From positions 25,325,060-25,389,059 of the forward strand of contig OW203768.1 of NCBI GenBank assembly GCA_934045905.1: a DNA stretch of 64,000 nt. Reading direction: 5' to 3'. Both the position numbers and the translations under genes were made by a program. Shown in pieces: positions 45,101 to 54,500 of this stretch; position 1 is the first letter of the stretch, and each line of letters opens with the position of its first letter. The DNA comes from Leuctra nigra (taxonomy: Eukaryota > Arthropoda > Insecta > Plecoptera > Leuctridae). Under the pieces are notes generated by a model, which did no database searches, was not told the DNA's origin, and saw only the letters and a list, made by a program, of their open reading frames with translations.

Positions 45101-45229
45101 GTGAAGAGATTGGACGTGAAGAGTCGGAAGAAGAGTGTGGACACTTTAGTGCATCTGCAGAAGACGTTAGAGCAGCGGAGTAGCGGCAAACTGCAGAGGA
45201 ATTCCAACAGCGGGCGAAGAAGAAGGTGA
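29674..45229 (+). CDS. MTPAP: Mitochondrial poly(A) RNA polymerase
   Basis: MTPAP adds poly(A) tails to mitochondrial transcripts in the matrix. Exons are 29674-29836, 29954-30159, 30331-30567, 31606-31818, 33055-33304, 43586-43768 and 44598-45229. All phases close to give 627 aa (human about 582). Exon 1 (54 codons) starts MALLYRFPGV, is Arg/Lys/Tyr-containing and acid-free, and fits a mitochondrial presequence. Exons 2-3 form the RNA-binding-like N-terminal domain. Exon 4 has the nucleotidyltransferase motif FGSSVNGFGRTGCDLDL with the catalytic pair Asp260/Asp262; exon 5 has the third acidic residue in VECDL (Asp338); exon 6 has the central-domain block VRPLVFTVRCWAK. The basic C-terminus (SGRRRR) is unusual. 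The exon 4 donor (GTCGCT) is weak. Intron 5 is 10.3 kb and transposon-filled. Confidence 0.95.
31970..32514. mobile_element. hAT-like MITE with internal foldback
   Basis: Terminal CATGGGCATCC and GGACGCCCATG are flanked by the 8-bp duplication CACACCAC (31962-31969 and 32515-32522). It is 545 bp, with no transposase. Inside, about 32050-32112 and 32125-32187 are near-perfect reverse complements of about 60 bp around a short spacer. It lies in MTPAP intron 4. Confidence 0.75.
32862..33040 (+). repeat. Minisatellite, 34-36 bp unit
   Basis: Five to six diverging units built on GTTTGAATGCGTAAACATAAC followed by TTTTGAG lie directly upstream of the MTPAP exon 5 acceptor at 33054. A single related unit is at about 50087-50115 in TXNL1 intron 2. 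Confidence 0.7.
33492..33850. mobile_element. Foldback retroelement-like unit with tRNA-like arm
   Basis: A perfect 42-bp inverted repeat (33551-33592 and 33796-33837) encloses about 200 bp. The direct repeat AAGCCTCGATTGTT lies at 33492-33505 and 33837-33850, as a 14-bp target duplication would. The right arm overlaps the 3' end of a tRNA-like sequence. The arrangement suggests a SINE that has acquired an inverted copy of its 3' part. Confidence 0.6.
33735..33807 (+). tRNA. tRNA-like cloverleaf, anticodon position GGA; probably a SINE head or pseudo-tRNA
   Basis: A near-complete class I cloverleaf can be drawn. The acceptor GTCCCGA pairs with TCGGGGT (two wobbles), the D stem is GCTT/AAGC, the anticodon stem is TAGGG/CCCGA (one mismatch), the variable loop has 5 nt and the T arm CTGGG/CCCAG is perfect. 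Both Pol III boxes match consensus (TAGCTTAATGG and GGTTCGATTCC). Against a working tRNA: position 33 is C instead of U, a GGA (Ser) anticodon would need a long variable arm, and the 3' half runs into a foldback arm. Confidence 0.5.
33867..33970. repeat. Perfect 39-bp hairpin
   Basis: 33867-33905 (GGTGGGATTCTATAACTCC...) and 33932-33970 are exact reverse complements with a 26-base loop. It follows the tRNA-like foldback by only 16 bp. No target duplication was seen, and perfect arms mean it is young or conserved by gene conversion. Confidence 0.85.
34320..34409 (-). CDS. Candidate first coding exon, antisense inside MTPAP intron 5
   Basis: On the minus strand ATG at 34409, in a GCG-ATGG context, opens 30 codons (MALSEPPNLGSLHFFSSDNE then GFVKLSSYGS) that end exactly at a strong donor TCG/GTAAGTTC in phase 0. 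The segment is GC-richer than its surroundings. I do not recognise the protein. Its next exon would lie at lower coordinates; phase 0 would match the exon at 28947, making a distal PPIP5K promoter across the MTPAP 5' end one possibility. The orphan exons at 26.2 and 24.6 kb are another. Confidence 0.4.
36113..36161 (+). repeat. (AC)n/(GACA)n microsatellite
   Basis: About 38 bp of (AC) followed by three GACA units, in MTPAP intron 5. The DNA between about 34.8 and 37.7 kb otherwise shows nothing I can name. Confidence 0.9.
37760..38456 (-). mobile_element. MITE with GTATAAGACGC termini, copy 2
   Basis: This 697-bp inverted copy of the element at 1177-1866 has TACCGTATTAACTCGTG termini. The main differences from copy 1 are homopolymer length changes and scattered substitutions. 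It lies in MTPAP intron 5. Confidence 0.8.
38814..39196 (-). mobile_element. 5S-rRNA-derived SINE (SINE3 type)
   Basis: On the minus strand the first ~90 bases resemble 5S rRNA, with GTCAGATCACCGAGGTTAAG, GCAACATTGAGTGCGGTCAG and GGTTGGATGGGTGACC, i.e. the internal Pol III promoter region (box A/IE/box C). A body of about 280 bp follows, then an A-run (T-run on plus, about 38815-38826). TTTCAGTT at 38806-38813 and 39197-39204 is the target duplication. It lies in MTPAP intron 5. Confidence 0.75.
39352..39621. repeat. Foldback element with arms of about 110 bp
   Basis: TCTATACAATATTGC...CATGGAGTAGGACA on the left pairs with TGTCCTACTCCATG...TATAGA on the right with few mismatches. The loop is about 55 bp. 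There is no coding capacity. Confidence 0.7.
40287..40932. mobile_element. piggyBac-like MITE 1
   Basis: Ends CCCTACAAGTGCCAA and TTGGCACTTGGAGGG are flanked by TTAA at 40283-40286 and 40933-40936. CCC...GGG termini with TTAA targets are typical of piggyBac. A 27-bp motif containing GTCGAAAAAATCGACG is repeated at the right end (about 40859-40885 and 40902-40928). It is 646 bp with no transposase. Confidence 0.75.
40937..41478. mobile_element. TTAA-flanked element between two piggyBac-like MITEs
   Basis: It starts GGTAGTACC and ends GTGCTACC (8 of 9 bases inverted), using the TTAA at 40933-40936 and 41479-41482 shared with its neighbours. The terminal repeat is short, so this could also be ordinary DNA with coincidental ends. 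Confidence 0.45.
41483..42205. mobile_element. piggyBac-like MITE 2
   Basis: Ends CCCTTTCCCAGGC and GCCCGGGAAAGGG lie between TTAA at 41479-41482 and 42206-42209. It is 723 bp and non-coding, with termini different from MITE 1. Confidence 0.75.
42383..43445. mobile_element. Composite hAT-like/pogo-like element, copy B
   Basis: Ends GGTTGGGCGAATCGGTTCG and GGTTCGGTTCGCCCAAC match those of copy A at 45351-47989. The interior (about 42530-43390) matches the pogo-like element at 570-2295. Terminal repeats consist of reiterated GGTTCG/CGAACC. The target duplication is no longer clear. It sits about 140 bp upstream of MTPAP exon 6. Confidence 0.65.
44011..44160. mobile_element. Short pogo-like palindromic MITE
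   Basis: TGGAACCTCTTTAGTACGTT at 44011-44030 is exactly complemented at 44141-44160. Additional TTAGTACGTTT units lie inside. The sequence type (GGAACCTC) resembles pogo/Tigger ends. It lies in MTPAP intron 6. Confidence 0.6.
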
Positions 45230-45636
45230 CGAGAATATGTAGTCACCACAGGTAAACAAATATAGTGTTGCAAGATTGAAACATTTTCAGTTCCATGAAA
45301 ATTTTCAAATGTTTTTTTATATATTTTCTGTCTTTTTATATTATTATTTTTAGGGTTGGGCGAACCGGTTCGTTTTCGAACCGAACCGAACCGGCTAGCT
45401 AGGTTCGAAAAACAAACCTCTAAGGTTCGTTTTCGAACCTTTTTCGAACCTCCCGCCTTTTTTCATTCAAACAATGCGACCAATATCTTGTCTCTTATTT
45501 GTCTAATGTTGGCCTCTTGTCTTTAGTGGTGCAGTAAAATGGTAAAACCTGGGTAAATCCAACCCCTGTAAGCCGAAATCCATCATAAATGAAAGTAAAC
45601 TCAAATCCTGCCACACTATAGGGTGTTCCATGTTAA

Positions 45637-45642
45637 AATAAA
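45637..45642 (+). terminator. First AATAAA after the MTPAP stop, inside a transposon
   Basis: No AATAAA or ATTAAA occurs in the 121 bp between the MTPAP stop and the composite transposon; only an AATATA variant at about 45258. The first canonical polyadenylation hexamer is inside the transposon. Use is inferred. Confidence 0.3.
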
Positions 45643-46207
45643 TCTTGAACCGAATTTTTAATAAGACGTAATTCGAAGTGCTATTTGGTCCCAAGTAGAA
45701 AAGTAGCATTGATTTCAGTTTAGAAGTCAAAGTAATTTCCTTGTTGAGTAAAATTTTCGAAGTATAAAAATGAAATAATGATTGTTGCGATATAAACTGT
45801 GCTGTACTTTTGGAACAGAGTGTACTTTTGGGTCCTACAGCTGCTGGCCAGCCAGGTACCTGACCCTTGCTGAAGGGAGGATTCTTTTGTTTGTCTCTGT
45901 TGAAAGGTCTGTGAACTCACAGCTTTCTCGCAGTAATCAGATGACAAATAACTTGACTTGACAACATATTTTATTTTATTTTGATGATATTGTATGTTTA
46001 TGGTTATTGAATAAATAATAGTGGTCATTTCAAAACCATTCGCGATCTAATGAAGGGAAGATTATCACGCAAAAGATAAAAAATAATGGTGTATATTTGA
46101 ACTTTCCAAACTTCATTGTAACCCAATGCAAAATCAAAAACAGTATGACGATTGGCGAGATAATTTTTGAAGAATATTGAACTATTTTCGCGTAAAAGTG
46201 CAATTTA

Positions 46208-47532
46208 TTGAGCGAGCGAAGCGAGCGTCTCCATTTGGCTCTTTTGGCACGGACCTCTGTTTTTTTTTTGTTTGTTTGTTTTTTTTTCTGTTACTGACGA
46301 TATACAGGTCAGAGTTTTTCTTCGATCGAGCTGAAATTTTGCACACATGTACGTAACATTTCTGATTGTTGCAGACCCTAATTTTTTTGAAATCCATTGA
46401 TTGGTTCAAATTTAAAAAAAATTAACTTTCGATTGGTTGTTTTGATCAAATTGAAATTTTGACAAGTCATTACCCCCAACATTGTACCCAATCAAACAAA
46501 GTTTCAGCCAAATCCTCCCATTGGTTAAAATTTAAAACCATCTTTCCTGTGTTTTTAGAAATTTAAACTATAACCGATTGAACGATCAACTTATAACTTC
46601 GCATGATGGTTGGGTCCAACATTATCTGCATTTTTGACAATTTTCATACTAATCTGTGTTTAAATCCAAACGTTATTGACATTTTACGGACTATTAGCGT
46701 GTTGGCTGTCAAATTCACGGCGACTTCGACTCTTCAGTTCAAGGCAAGGTAGTTAGAGCAGAAACTTTCAAACGCAAATGAAACTGATAATGACCGTTCA
46801 ACAGTCGATCTGATATTGTGTAGACACACTTATATCATATGAGTGGTCTCAGGTATATTTTTTGAAGGAGATCCTGTGATTTTTGAAAATTAACACGGAA
46901 CAGTTCAATCATAAAGGTTCAATTGATCAACTTAAAGCTTTGCATGGTTATTTGGACCAATATTTTAGGAATGTTTTGAGATTTCTATACAAATCTGTGG
47001 CGAAATTTTAGAATTATTGGCTTTTAATGACATTTTCGATAGACAGAATTTCGGTTCGAGGTGTTGCGCGTATCCGTGCTCGCTCATCAACGCGTTACTC
47101 AGATTCATTGGTTAAAATTTAAATAAATATCTCCTGATAGGCTGAAAAATGAAAACGGTCTTCGATAATTCTGATCAAACTCATATTTTGCATGATCATT
47201 AAGACCAATATTGTCTCTTATTTTACAAAATTTCATCCCAATCAGTTAAGAACGTATGAAGTTATTTACATTTTTAATATCTGTCAGTAATGAAGTATCG
47301 AAATGAATGTTTTCCAGTGCCAATTGAAAATTGATTCTGATTTGCTTTATGAACCAGGTGCTTAGATGCTATTTTAAAGTTTCGATGAAAAGCATACACT
47401 TTTAAGTTGATATCATAATCAATTCCATATGGATGTATATGTTTTCTGTGCGTTGTGTACGCATTTCCGGTTCGAGAATTTGCACGTACCCGTGCTCGCT
47501 TATCAACGCGTTACACTGAGCGTTTTCCTAGT
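46208..47532 (+). mobile_element. Helitron-like element, longer copy
   Basis: It begins TTGAGCGAGCGAAGCG after an A and ends GAGCGTTTTCCTAG before a T, in the orientation opposite to the copy at 7187-8011. It is 1,325 bp, with no Rep/helicase frame. Related fragments lie at about 60493-60660, 61895-62040 and 62780-63080. Confidence 0.6.
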
Positions 47533-48761
47533 TTGTAGAGTATACAATCACAGGAATACCATCTCTCAACTTGAGCAAGTATTTTCGAAATGAAATTCCA
47601 ATTGCGGCGTTGAAGAGAGGAAGTAAAGTGAAAAACAACTGCTCAATTATCATTTGGAATAAAATGAAATGGATTAAAATTTCAAGCAATATATTTCGAG
47701 TTTTTGTTCCGATTATATTTGGTATTATGTCAATGTCCCTGTATACAAATAGAAATAATATCGGCGTAAACAAACACCCCATCAAACAGCTGTTTTCAAG
47801 TGTCTAACCACTTGACTTGCGAGGGGAGGGGGAGAATGGTGCTCATGTGCTTATCTTTACTACATATCTGGAAAATATCATTTTCTGAAAAAAAAGGTTC
47901 GGTTCGTTTAAGGTTCGAAATTTCGAACCTTTTAAAAAGGTTCGGTTCGAGGTTCGGTTCGAAAAAAAAATGAGGTTTGCCCAACCCTAATTATTTTTTG
48001 AATTGGAAAAAAATATAAATATTACATGAAAATAATGTTGACTCATAACATTTATTACATAAATGATCCAAAATTATTGTCATTAAAATTTATATCACTG
48101 AACATTAATGTAGGTACTAGGTATGCGACTTTTATACAAAACAAATAAAACCCATCTTACCAAGTCGATGCAATTCAATTCTCATTCATATCAAACAGAT
48201 TCCTCCTTTATTTTCTCAGGGCGCCAAGATTTCTCCAACAGTTGCCTTAAACAATTTTAAATCCAGCTCTAGATGCCCCCAGCATTCACACAACAACCTG
48301 ACAGTTGTTCAGGATTATTTACTAGAAAGAATTATGAATGGTTTGGTTTGGTATAAAACTATAATAATACACAGTACACACCAAGATTTGTTTGGATTGG
48401 ATATTATATTTGGATTAATTCATAGTTTAGTACATATTAAATTCATTGGACATCTTCATTCATTCCATCATAGAGATTGAAGACTTCATAGACAACTTAT
48501 GTCTTAGATTTTGAAAGCCCATGTGACATCCACAAAGCTGCCACAAAATTCAAATGAGGACATAAAATAAATAATAATGAAACTGGAAAATTCAGTACCT
48601 ACGGTGTTAGTTCAGACTTTAAACAAGAGTTTTAATTTACAAATTTAGGTAATTATAATTAAATAAAAACACAATACCTGGAAAAGTAACCTAGACATTA
48701 GAAGTGTTGTATTTAGTTTACGATGTCGCACCGCAATGCACGACAAGTGGCAATGTTGCTC

Positions 48762-50809
48762 TCAATGGCTCTCCCCCTTCTTGCCCGCCACCCGCTTGAA
48801 GTCTGTCATGTTGGTAGTGGAAATGGGCGACCCGATGATGGCCAGATGGTCGATCTGGGTCGTCTCGGTGCCGCCTTGGTTGTCCTTGACAAACAGCTGG
48901 ATGTTCTGCACGTTCTGGAACTTGACGTAGCGCAGGTTCACGGGATTCCCGGCCTCGAGGTCCTCGGCAGAGAATCTGAAAACAAACATTCGTTACTCAC
49001 AGCTGCTCGATGATAGGGAGGCATAACATTTCTGGAAAAATTTTCACTCCTTTAAATGGCTTTAAATGTTATAATTGTTTTGGTAGGTTTACACTATTTA
49101 TTTGACGGTCATGCATTTACATGTTTTTATCGATTAAAGGTCATAGTAAGTAGTAAAACAATTTTCTTAGAGGAATCTTCCAAGCTCAGAGATCAAAATT
49201 AATTAAACTTGAGGTTAAAAAGGTAATCTATAGGTATTCACGTAAGTCATTTTCACTTTTCATTCATATCATTAATTTTTAATAGGAGTGTTTGATATCC
49301 CTAACAAAGAATTACCACGTATACCACGCACTTTCAAAACGCATTGAATCCGCTTTAGCCAAATCGGTTTGACTTTAAACCTGCGATATACCTACACCGA
49401 ATTTAACTCAATTCGCATGCAATTCAATTCACTTCTAAAAGTGAGCTGGAAGTTTCAAACTGATTCGAAATGGCGTGATCAACAGTTCGATCCGCATTGA
49501 AGACGCACGTGCATTTGTTCCCACGCAGAAACGTCGTCAAGCAGGCTGTGGGTAGCTGTCATTTAATAGTCATTTGTTTTGTTTTACTTGTTTTGCAGTA
49601 AAATCGTCTAAAATTGGTGAGATCAATTTGGAGCGTCCAGGAAGTATTGGTTTTAGCCCAAACCATTTAATACAACCACACACCTAATTAAAGCTTTGCA
49701 AGTAAAACTGTAAGAATCAGTTTCAGTACCATTCACTAACTGGTGGGAAATTTGATTTCAATCCGATTTGAACCTCGAGCTTTCGTGATAAACGGCCGTG
49801 TTCAAACCAATTTGGCTAAAGCGGATTCAATGCGGTTTGAAAGTGCGTGGTAAATGTTTGGGAATGTTCGGTATGAAAGAGTCTGCACTCACAAGACCTC
49901 CTGTATCGGAGTGTAAGAGTCGGCCATGTCGAAGTCCAAGGTCCGCGGCTGGTTGATGAACAGCTTGACCGTCTTCGGACCCTTGTCCTGCGGCGCTTTG
50001 ATCTTCAGGCTGTGGATCTTCACAGCCTGCGTGAACGTGATGGACATGATCAGCTAAAACACAAGTCATGTAACTTTTCATATTCATAACTTTTGAGAGC
50101 GTTTAAACGTTTACTAAAATTCACAGATTATCCCACCCCCAATAAATAATAATTCGAACAGCAATACATTAAAATAGGAAGTGATTCTCAATAAATAGGC
50201 TATGGTGAAATCACTGGTATTGGGTTGGAATGTTACCTGTTCGTCACAGTCTGACTCTAGATATCCCCCTCCGCTGGTCTGACAATGCACAAACGGATGA
50301 TCATCGGACTCGTTCAAACATTCACACTGCTGCTTGTAGATGAACGTCGTCAGATCCATATGTCCATCGACGGCACCATCTCCATCGTCTCCGTCATCCG
50401 ATCCGTAGTATTGCTTGATCTTGGTCTCAAGTTGCGTCGGGTCGGCCCCTTGACACCGATCGACCTTAGTCTTGTTCCGATAGAGGATGAACGTCGGCAT
50501 CGACGATACGCCTTGACCGGCGGCCGTCTCCTGACATTTGTCCACGTCTACTTTCAAGAACACTGCCCGCTGATACTTGCGTGCAAACTGCTCGAAAGCT
50601 GGAGCAATCCTTTGGCATGGACCACACCTAAACCAGGCAAAACATATTGTTAAAGAAGTTTTCTTTGTCCTGACCTAACCTAGCACCAGGTAACAGATTC
50701 ACCATACTTACCAACTTGCTGTGAAATCTACAACAACTAATTTAGTTCCCGACGCAGACATTTCAGTTTGATAATGAGCGTCATTGCTAATTACTCGAAC
50801 GGAACCCAT
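48762..50809 (-). CDS. TXNL1: Thioredoxin-like protein 1 (thioredoxin plus PITH domain)
   Basis: TXNL1 is a cytosolic redox protein that binds the 26S proteasome. Exons are 50809-50712, 50627-50237, 50053-49893 and 48975-48762. Phases close to give 287 aa (human 289). The start MGSVRVISN is the only Met in an upstream-compatible frame. Residues 1-105 are the thioredoxin fold with the active site WCGPC at 33-37; the Trp codon is split by intron 1. The PITH domain runs from about 115 (MDLTTFI, CECLNESDDHPF, YLESDCDEQ) through LRYVKFQNVQNI to the conserved end TNMTDFKRVAGKKGESH. Both active-site cysteines are present. Minus-strand AATAAA sites at about 48208-48213 could end the transcript. Intron 3 holds a MITE. 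Confidence 0.97.
49322..49852. mobile_element. MITE with ~52-bp terminal inverted repeats in TXNL1 intron 3
   Basis: TACCACGCACTTTCAAA... at the left is matched by ...TTTGAAAGTGCGTGGTA at the right over about 52 bases, including GAATCCGCTTTAGCCAAA. TA at the ends suggests a Tc1/mariner-type target. It is 531 bp. The right end lies about 40 bp inside the intron from the exon 3 donor. Confidence 0.75.
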
Positions 50810-51598
50810 AATTTTCTAGTTTTTGAAATTCTGACAGAAAACTCGCTAGCGATGATGACTGGCAGTATTCGACCTTGACAATGATCAAACAAATCAAATC
50901 AAAACAAAGAGTTTCAAAAGGAAGAATGTAGGTTTCGTGTGAATATCCAACCACAGCACACTCATGCCAGCACCAAACCAAGACATCGTCTCAATGCATC
51001 GTCTACCTAGAGAGCCTACTAGCGTTTTCCATTGGGTGCTCCGTACTGCTCCAGCTCGCTCCGGGAGCAGGTAGTCATATTCCATTGGAAATCGAGATCG
51101 CTCTCGGCTCGCTCCCGGATCGACTTCTCTTGCTCCGGATATTTCGACGGAGCGGTCGAGAGCAAGGCGCGAAAACGAGAAATTTCAAATAACTGACCGT
51201 CGTTGTTAACAAGAATAAGTAATGAATCCAGTGATAAGTAGTCATATAACTTAATACAATTCATTAATAATATTGTATTTATAATATATTCGCCCAGCCG
51301 TACAATTTAGTGATGTAATTACACGAATATTGATGTTAAAGTAAATCTAACCTCATTTGAAACATCAACTCACCCGCCATTAAAAAGCGTTTTCGTATTC
51401 CATTGGGAGCAGTTCTAGAGCAGCTCTGGGGCGGAGCATGACGTCAGAGGCAAAATCCAGCTCGATCCGAGAGCAACCCAATGGAAAACGCCATACGTCT
51501 ACCTACGTCTCTCTCGTCATAATAATCCAAGGTCGGACTTTTCTGATTCTGTTTTGATTCGGCTTCTATGATTTAAAAATCTCAAAAATCGTATAATT
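50810..51598. promoter_or_regulatory. Divergent promoter region of TXNL1 and THOC1, with a MITE
   Basis: TXNL1 starts leftward at 50809 and THOC1 rightward at 51599. Most of the gap is a repeat, 51022-51491. The remaining flanks (about 50810-51021 and 51492-51598) must hold or neighbour the start sites; no TATA box stands out. Bidirectional function is inferred from geometry. Confidence 0.5.
51022..51491. mobile_element. MITE between TXNL1 and THOC1
   Basis: The left end GCGTTTTCCATTGGGTGCTC and right end GAGCAACCCAATGGAAAACG form inverted repeats of about 20 bp. The motif TTCCATTGG recurs inside (about 51080 and 51400), with many GAGC/GCTC motifs. No target duplication is clear. Confidence 0.55.
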
Positions 51599-54500
51599 AT
51601 GGCGTGTGAATACGAAAACTACAGAAGCGAACTTAGTGTTAGTATTCCGCATCCATTAATTTAAGTTTTCAGTGTTTTTGTTCGCTTATTTCTTTTGTAA
51701 TCTTGTTTGGGAACATCGAACCCGACGCACTTAACCTATGATTCTGTTCACAGGCGGCTATGCAGGAGGCGTACAGCAACACAAATGATTTGGACGCATT
51801 GTGTCAAACTTATTCATCTATTCCTTCCAATATTGTAAGGTGAGTTAATCTTTCATGATTCATTACTGTTGTGCTCAGCCCAGTCCGTGCTTGCAAACAT
51901 TTTGCTGTCTTCCGTGACTGCACAAGAGCAATTTAGTGGATAGAATCGGCGTATCACTATTCTGTGCTCTAGGCTTTGCCTTTAACTGAACATGTAACGA
52001 TTTTTGTTTTGTTTACCAGTGTGCAGGACAAACGAAGTATACTGGATCAATCACTTCGCGATTTCCTACACAAACTGATAAAGAAGCACCATGCGGACGT
52101 CGAGAAACTCGAGACATTCGTCACATTCACCATCGAGACGAGTAGAAAGGAACTCTGCACACCGACGCTGCCTGTCGCTTTCCTCGGCGACATCTTCGAC
52201 GCATCCACATTGGAACAGAGTGAGAAGCTCTTCACATACGTTGAGAAGAGCGTAAACATCTGGAAGGAGGAACTTTTCTTCTTATCCTGCAAGAACCACA
52301 TGCTGAGAATGTGCAATGATTTGCTGCGACGTCTGTCGCGTTCGCAGAACACGTTCTTCTGTGGCAGGATTCTGTTGTTCCTGGCCAAGTTCTTTCCGTT
52401 CTCGGAGCGTTCCGGGTTGAACATCGTCAGCGAGTTTAATCTGGAGAACTCGACGAAGTACGGAGGAGAGGAGGAAGTCGCGGATCTCAAGGAGTTTGTC
52501 GAAACCGCAGGAGAAACGGAAGCAAACGGAAAGTAAGTTGCACTTCTAGAGAGTTGTAAATAATATGACATTCTCAGGTGCTACAAGATTATGTCATGGT
52601 CATGCTATGTTTGCCCATCGCTACAGATCAAGTGGTTAGGTTTAGAGTGCTGAAATTGGGAAAAAAATTAACTATATAGATTTGTTTGTTATCCCTGACA
52701 AAACCTGCCACATTGCTACACTTGATTCGTTTTGGACGTTTGGTAACTTGTGGCAGCTTACAGTCTGTTTGATTTGAAGTTTGTGGCAGGTTTGTGTAGC
52801 CAAAACCTGACATTTTCTACTCTGATGATACATAGGCTGTGGCAAGACTATGACAGTGAATAATCAAGAACATGAAATTTTTTGTGATGAAATAATATGT
52901 AGAAGTAATATTGCTTACATTTTATTGAACTTACTGTCAACTAAAAGTGTGTTCATGTTTTGTGTGACTAATTTTGACTATCTGTGGTACCTAACTCCCC
53001 CCCCCCCCCCCCCCCCCCACTTTGTCTTGACAGATCCAGCATCGATTACAACTTGTACTGCAAGTTCTGGGCCCTGCAGGACTTCTTCCGCAATCCCAAC
53101 CAATGCTTCACGAAGGTGGACTGGCGGACATTCTCCTCGGTAATAATATGCATTCAGCATCTTACATTCAATCTACCAGGCAGCTAGTTATGAAGTCGGA
53201 ACAATAACAGGACTTCAGATTTAATTAAAATTTGTGGAAAAATTGTAAATCTGAAGTTACCTAGCTAATCTAGTTTTTCAAAGATTTAGATAGAAGCAAT
53301 TTTATTTTCCTGATGACACAAAAACAAATGACATCTCGCAAAAAATATATATCACATCCTCTATTTCACCACGTCATATCTTTTGGTTCATTCTCTTTTT
53401 TAGACGGCAAGCATTACCCATAATTTATTCATTGAACATCAGTCTAATAGCTTGTTCACTGTCATTTGCTCTCACTCGCGGCGCCAGCAGAGCTGTATCC
53501 CGCTAAGGTTTAATAATGTTCCTTTTCCTCTCTGCATTTTGATTGGCTCTTTGAGTTTTTGGAACAGCAACGCCATCTACATTCGTTTTGCGTGAACAAG
53601 TCCATTAATGGTTAAATATATTTGTATAAACACAACTTATTCTGCTCTCTAACTGACGGTTGTTAGGTTACACACATGAAATACCTTCGTATTTAGGCAG
53701 TATTCTGTAACTTTTTAAATTCGAAATCACTGCCTCCTAGTGCAGATTTTCTTGTGCACTACCTACATGGCAGACTGATTCTGAACAATTGTGAACGGGG
53801 AATGTAGCAAAAAAGGTTGAGAGCCGCTAGTCAAGCTGGAATAATATTCTCCTATTGCAGCACACTGGGCATGTTCTGGCGGCATTCAGCAGCTACAAGC
53901 TCGAAGACCAGGGCAGCGCATCGGTCCCCTCGGCTCCGACCACTCAGAACTACTTCGCCAAGTTCCTGACCAATCAGAAGCTGCTGGAGCTGCAGCTGAG
54001 CGACTCCAACTTCCGTCGCTACATCCTCGTTCAGTTCCTGGTGACCTTCCAATACCTGGCCTCGCCTGTCAAGTTCAAATCCGACGGACAAGAGTTGAGG
54101 ACGGAACAGAAAGAGTGGATCAACACTACCACTGACACAGTATACAGGTAACAATGTTCATTTTCATCAGCATTTTCCGCTTCTCTTGAGTGGACCCAGG
54201 GCTTCAGCCATGGTTCTTAGATTTTGCTGCAATTCGAACAAATTACTGATGGAACAAGAGTCAAGACCTCTTCATACAACAGCATAACACCATTATATCT
54301 TGCGGTAGATCCAATTATATGTCCTTATAGAAAGTTCCACTTATATGCCAAAATAATTCATATTTGCAGTGCAATATTGTCAGATTTATGGTAAATTTTT
54401 CACAATATACACTTTTTCTTTTTTATTTGGCCGGTAAGCTTATATTTTGGAATTGCAGTAATATTCTAAAAAGTATTTCTTTAAATTGAGACTATTTTCG

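Larger units (their letters stand above)
45351..47989. mobile_element. Composite hAT-like/pogo-like element, copy A
   Basis: Ends TAGGGTTGGGC and GCCCAACCCTA are flanked by the 8-bp duplication ATTATTTT (45343-45350 and 47990-47997), as for hAT. The interior shares the pogo-like body with copy B and with 570-2295. It carries a Helitron-like insert (46208-47532) plus about 200 bp of unmatched DNA before it. It starts 121 bp after the MTPAP stop codon. Confidence 0.8.

Noticed and set aside
50285..50653. 122-codon plus-strand frame
   Set aside because: Antisense shadow of TXNL1 exon 2.
52047..52571. 174-codon minus-strand frame
   Set aside because: Antisense shadow of THOC1 exon 3, whose plus-strand reading matches the family throughout.
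53852..54154. 100-codon minus-strand frame
   Set aside because: Antisense shadow of THOC1 exon 5.
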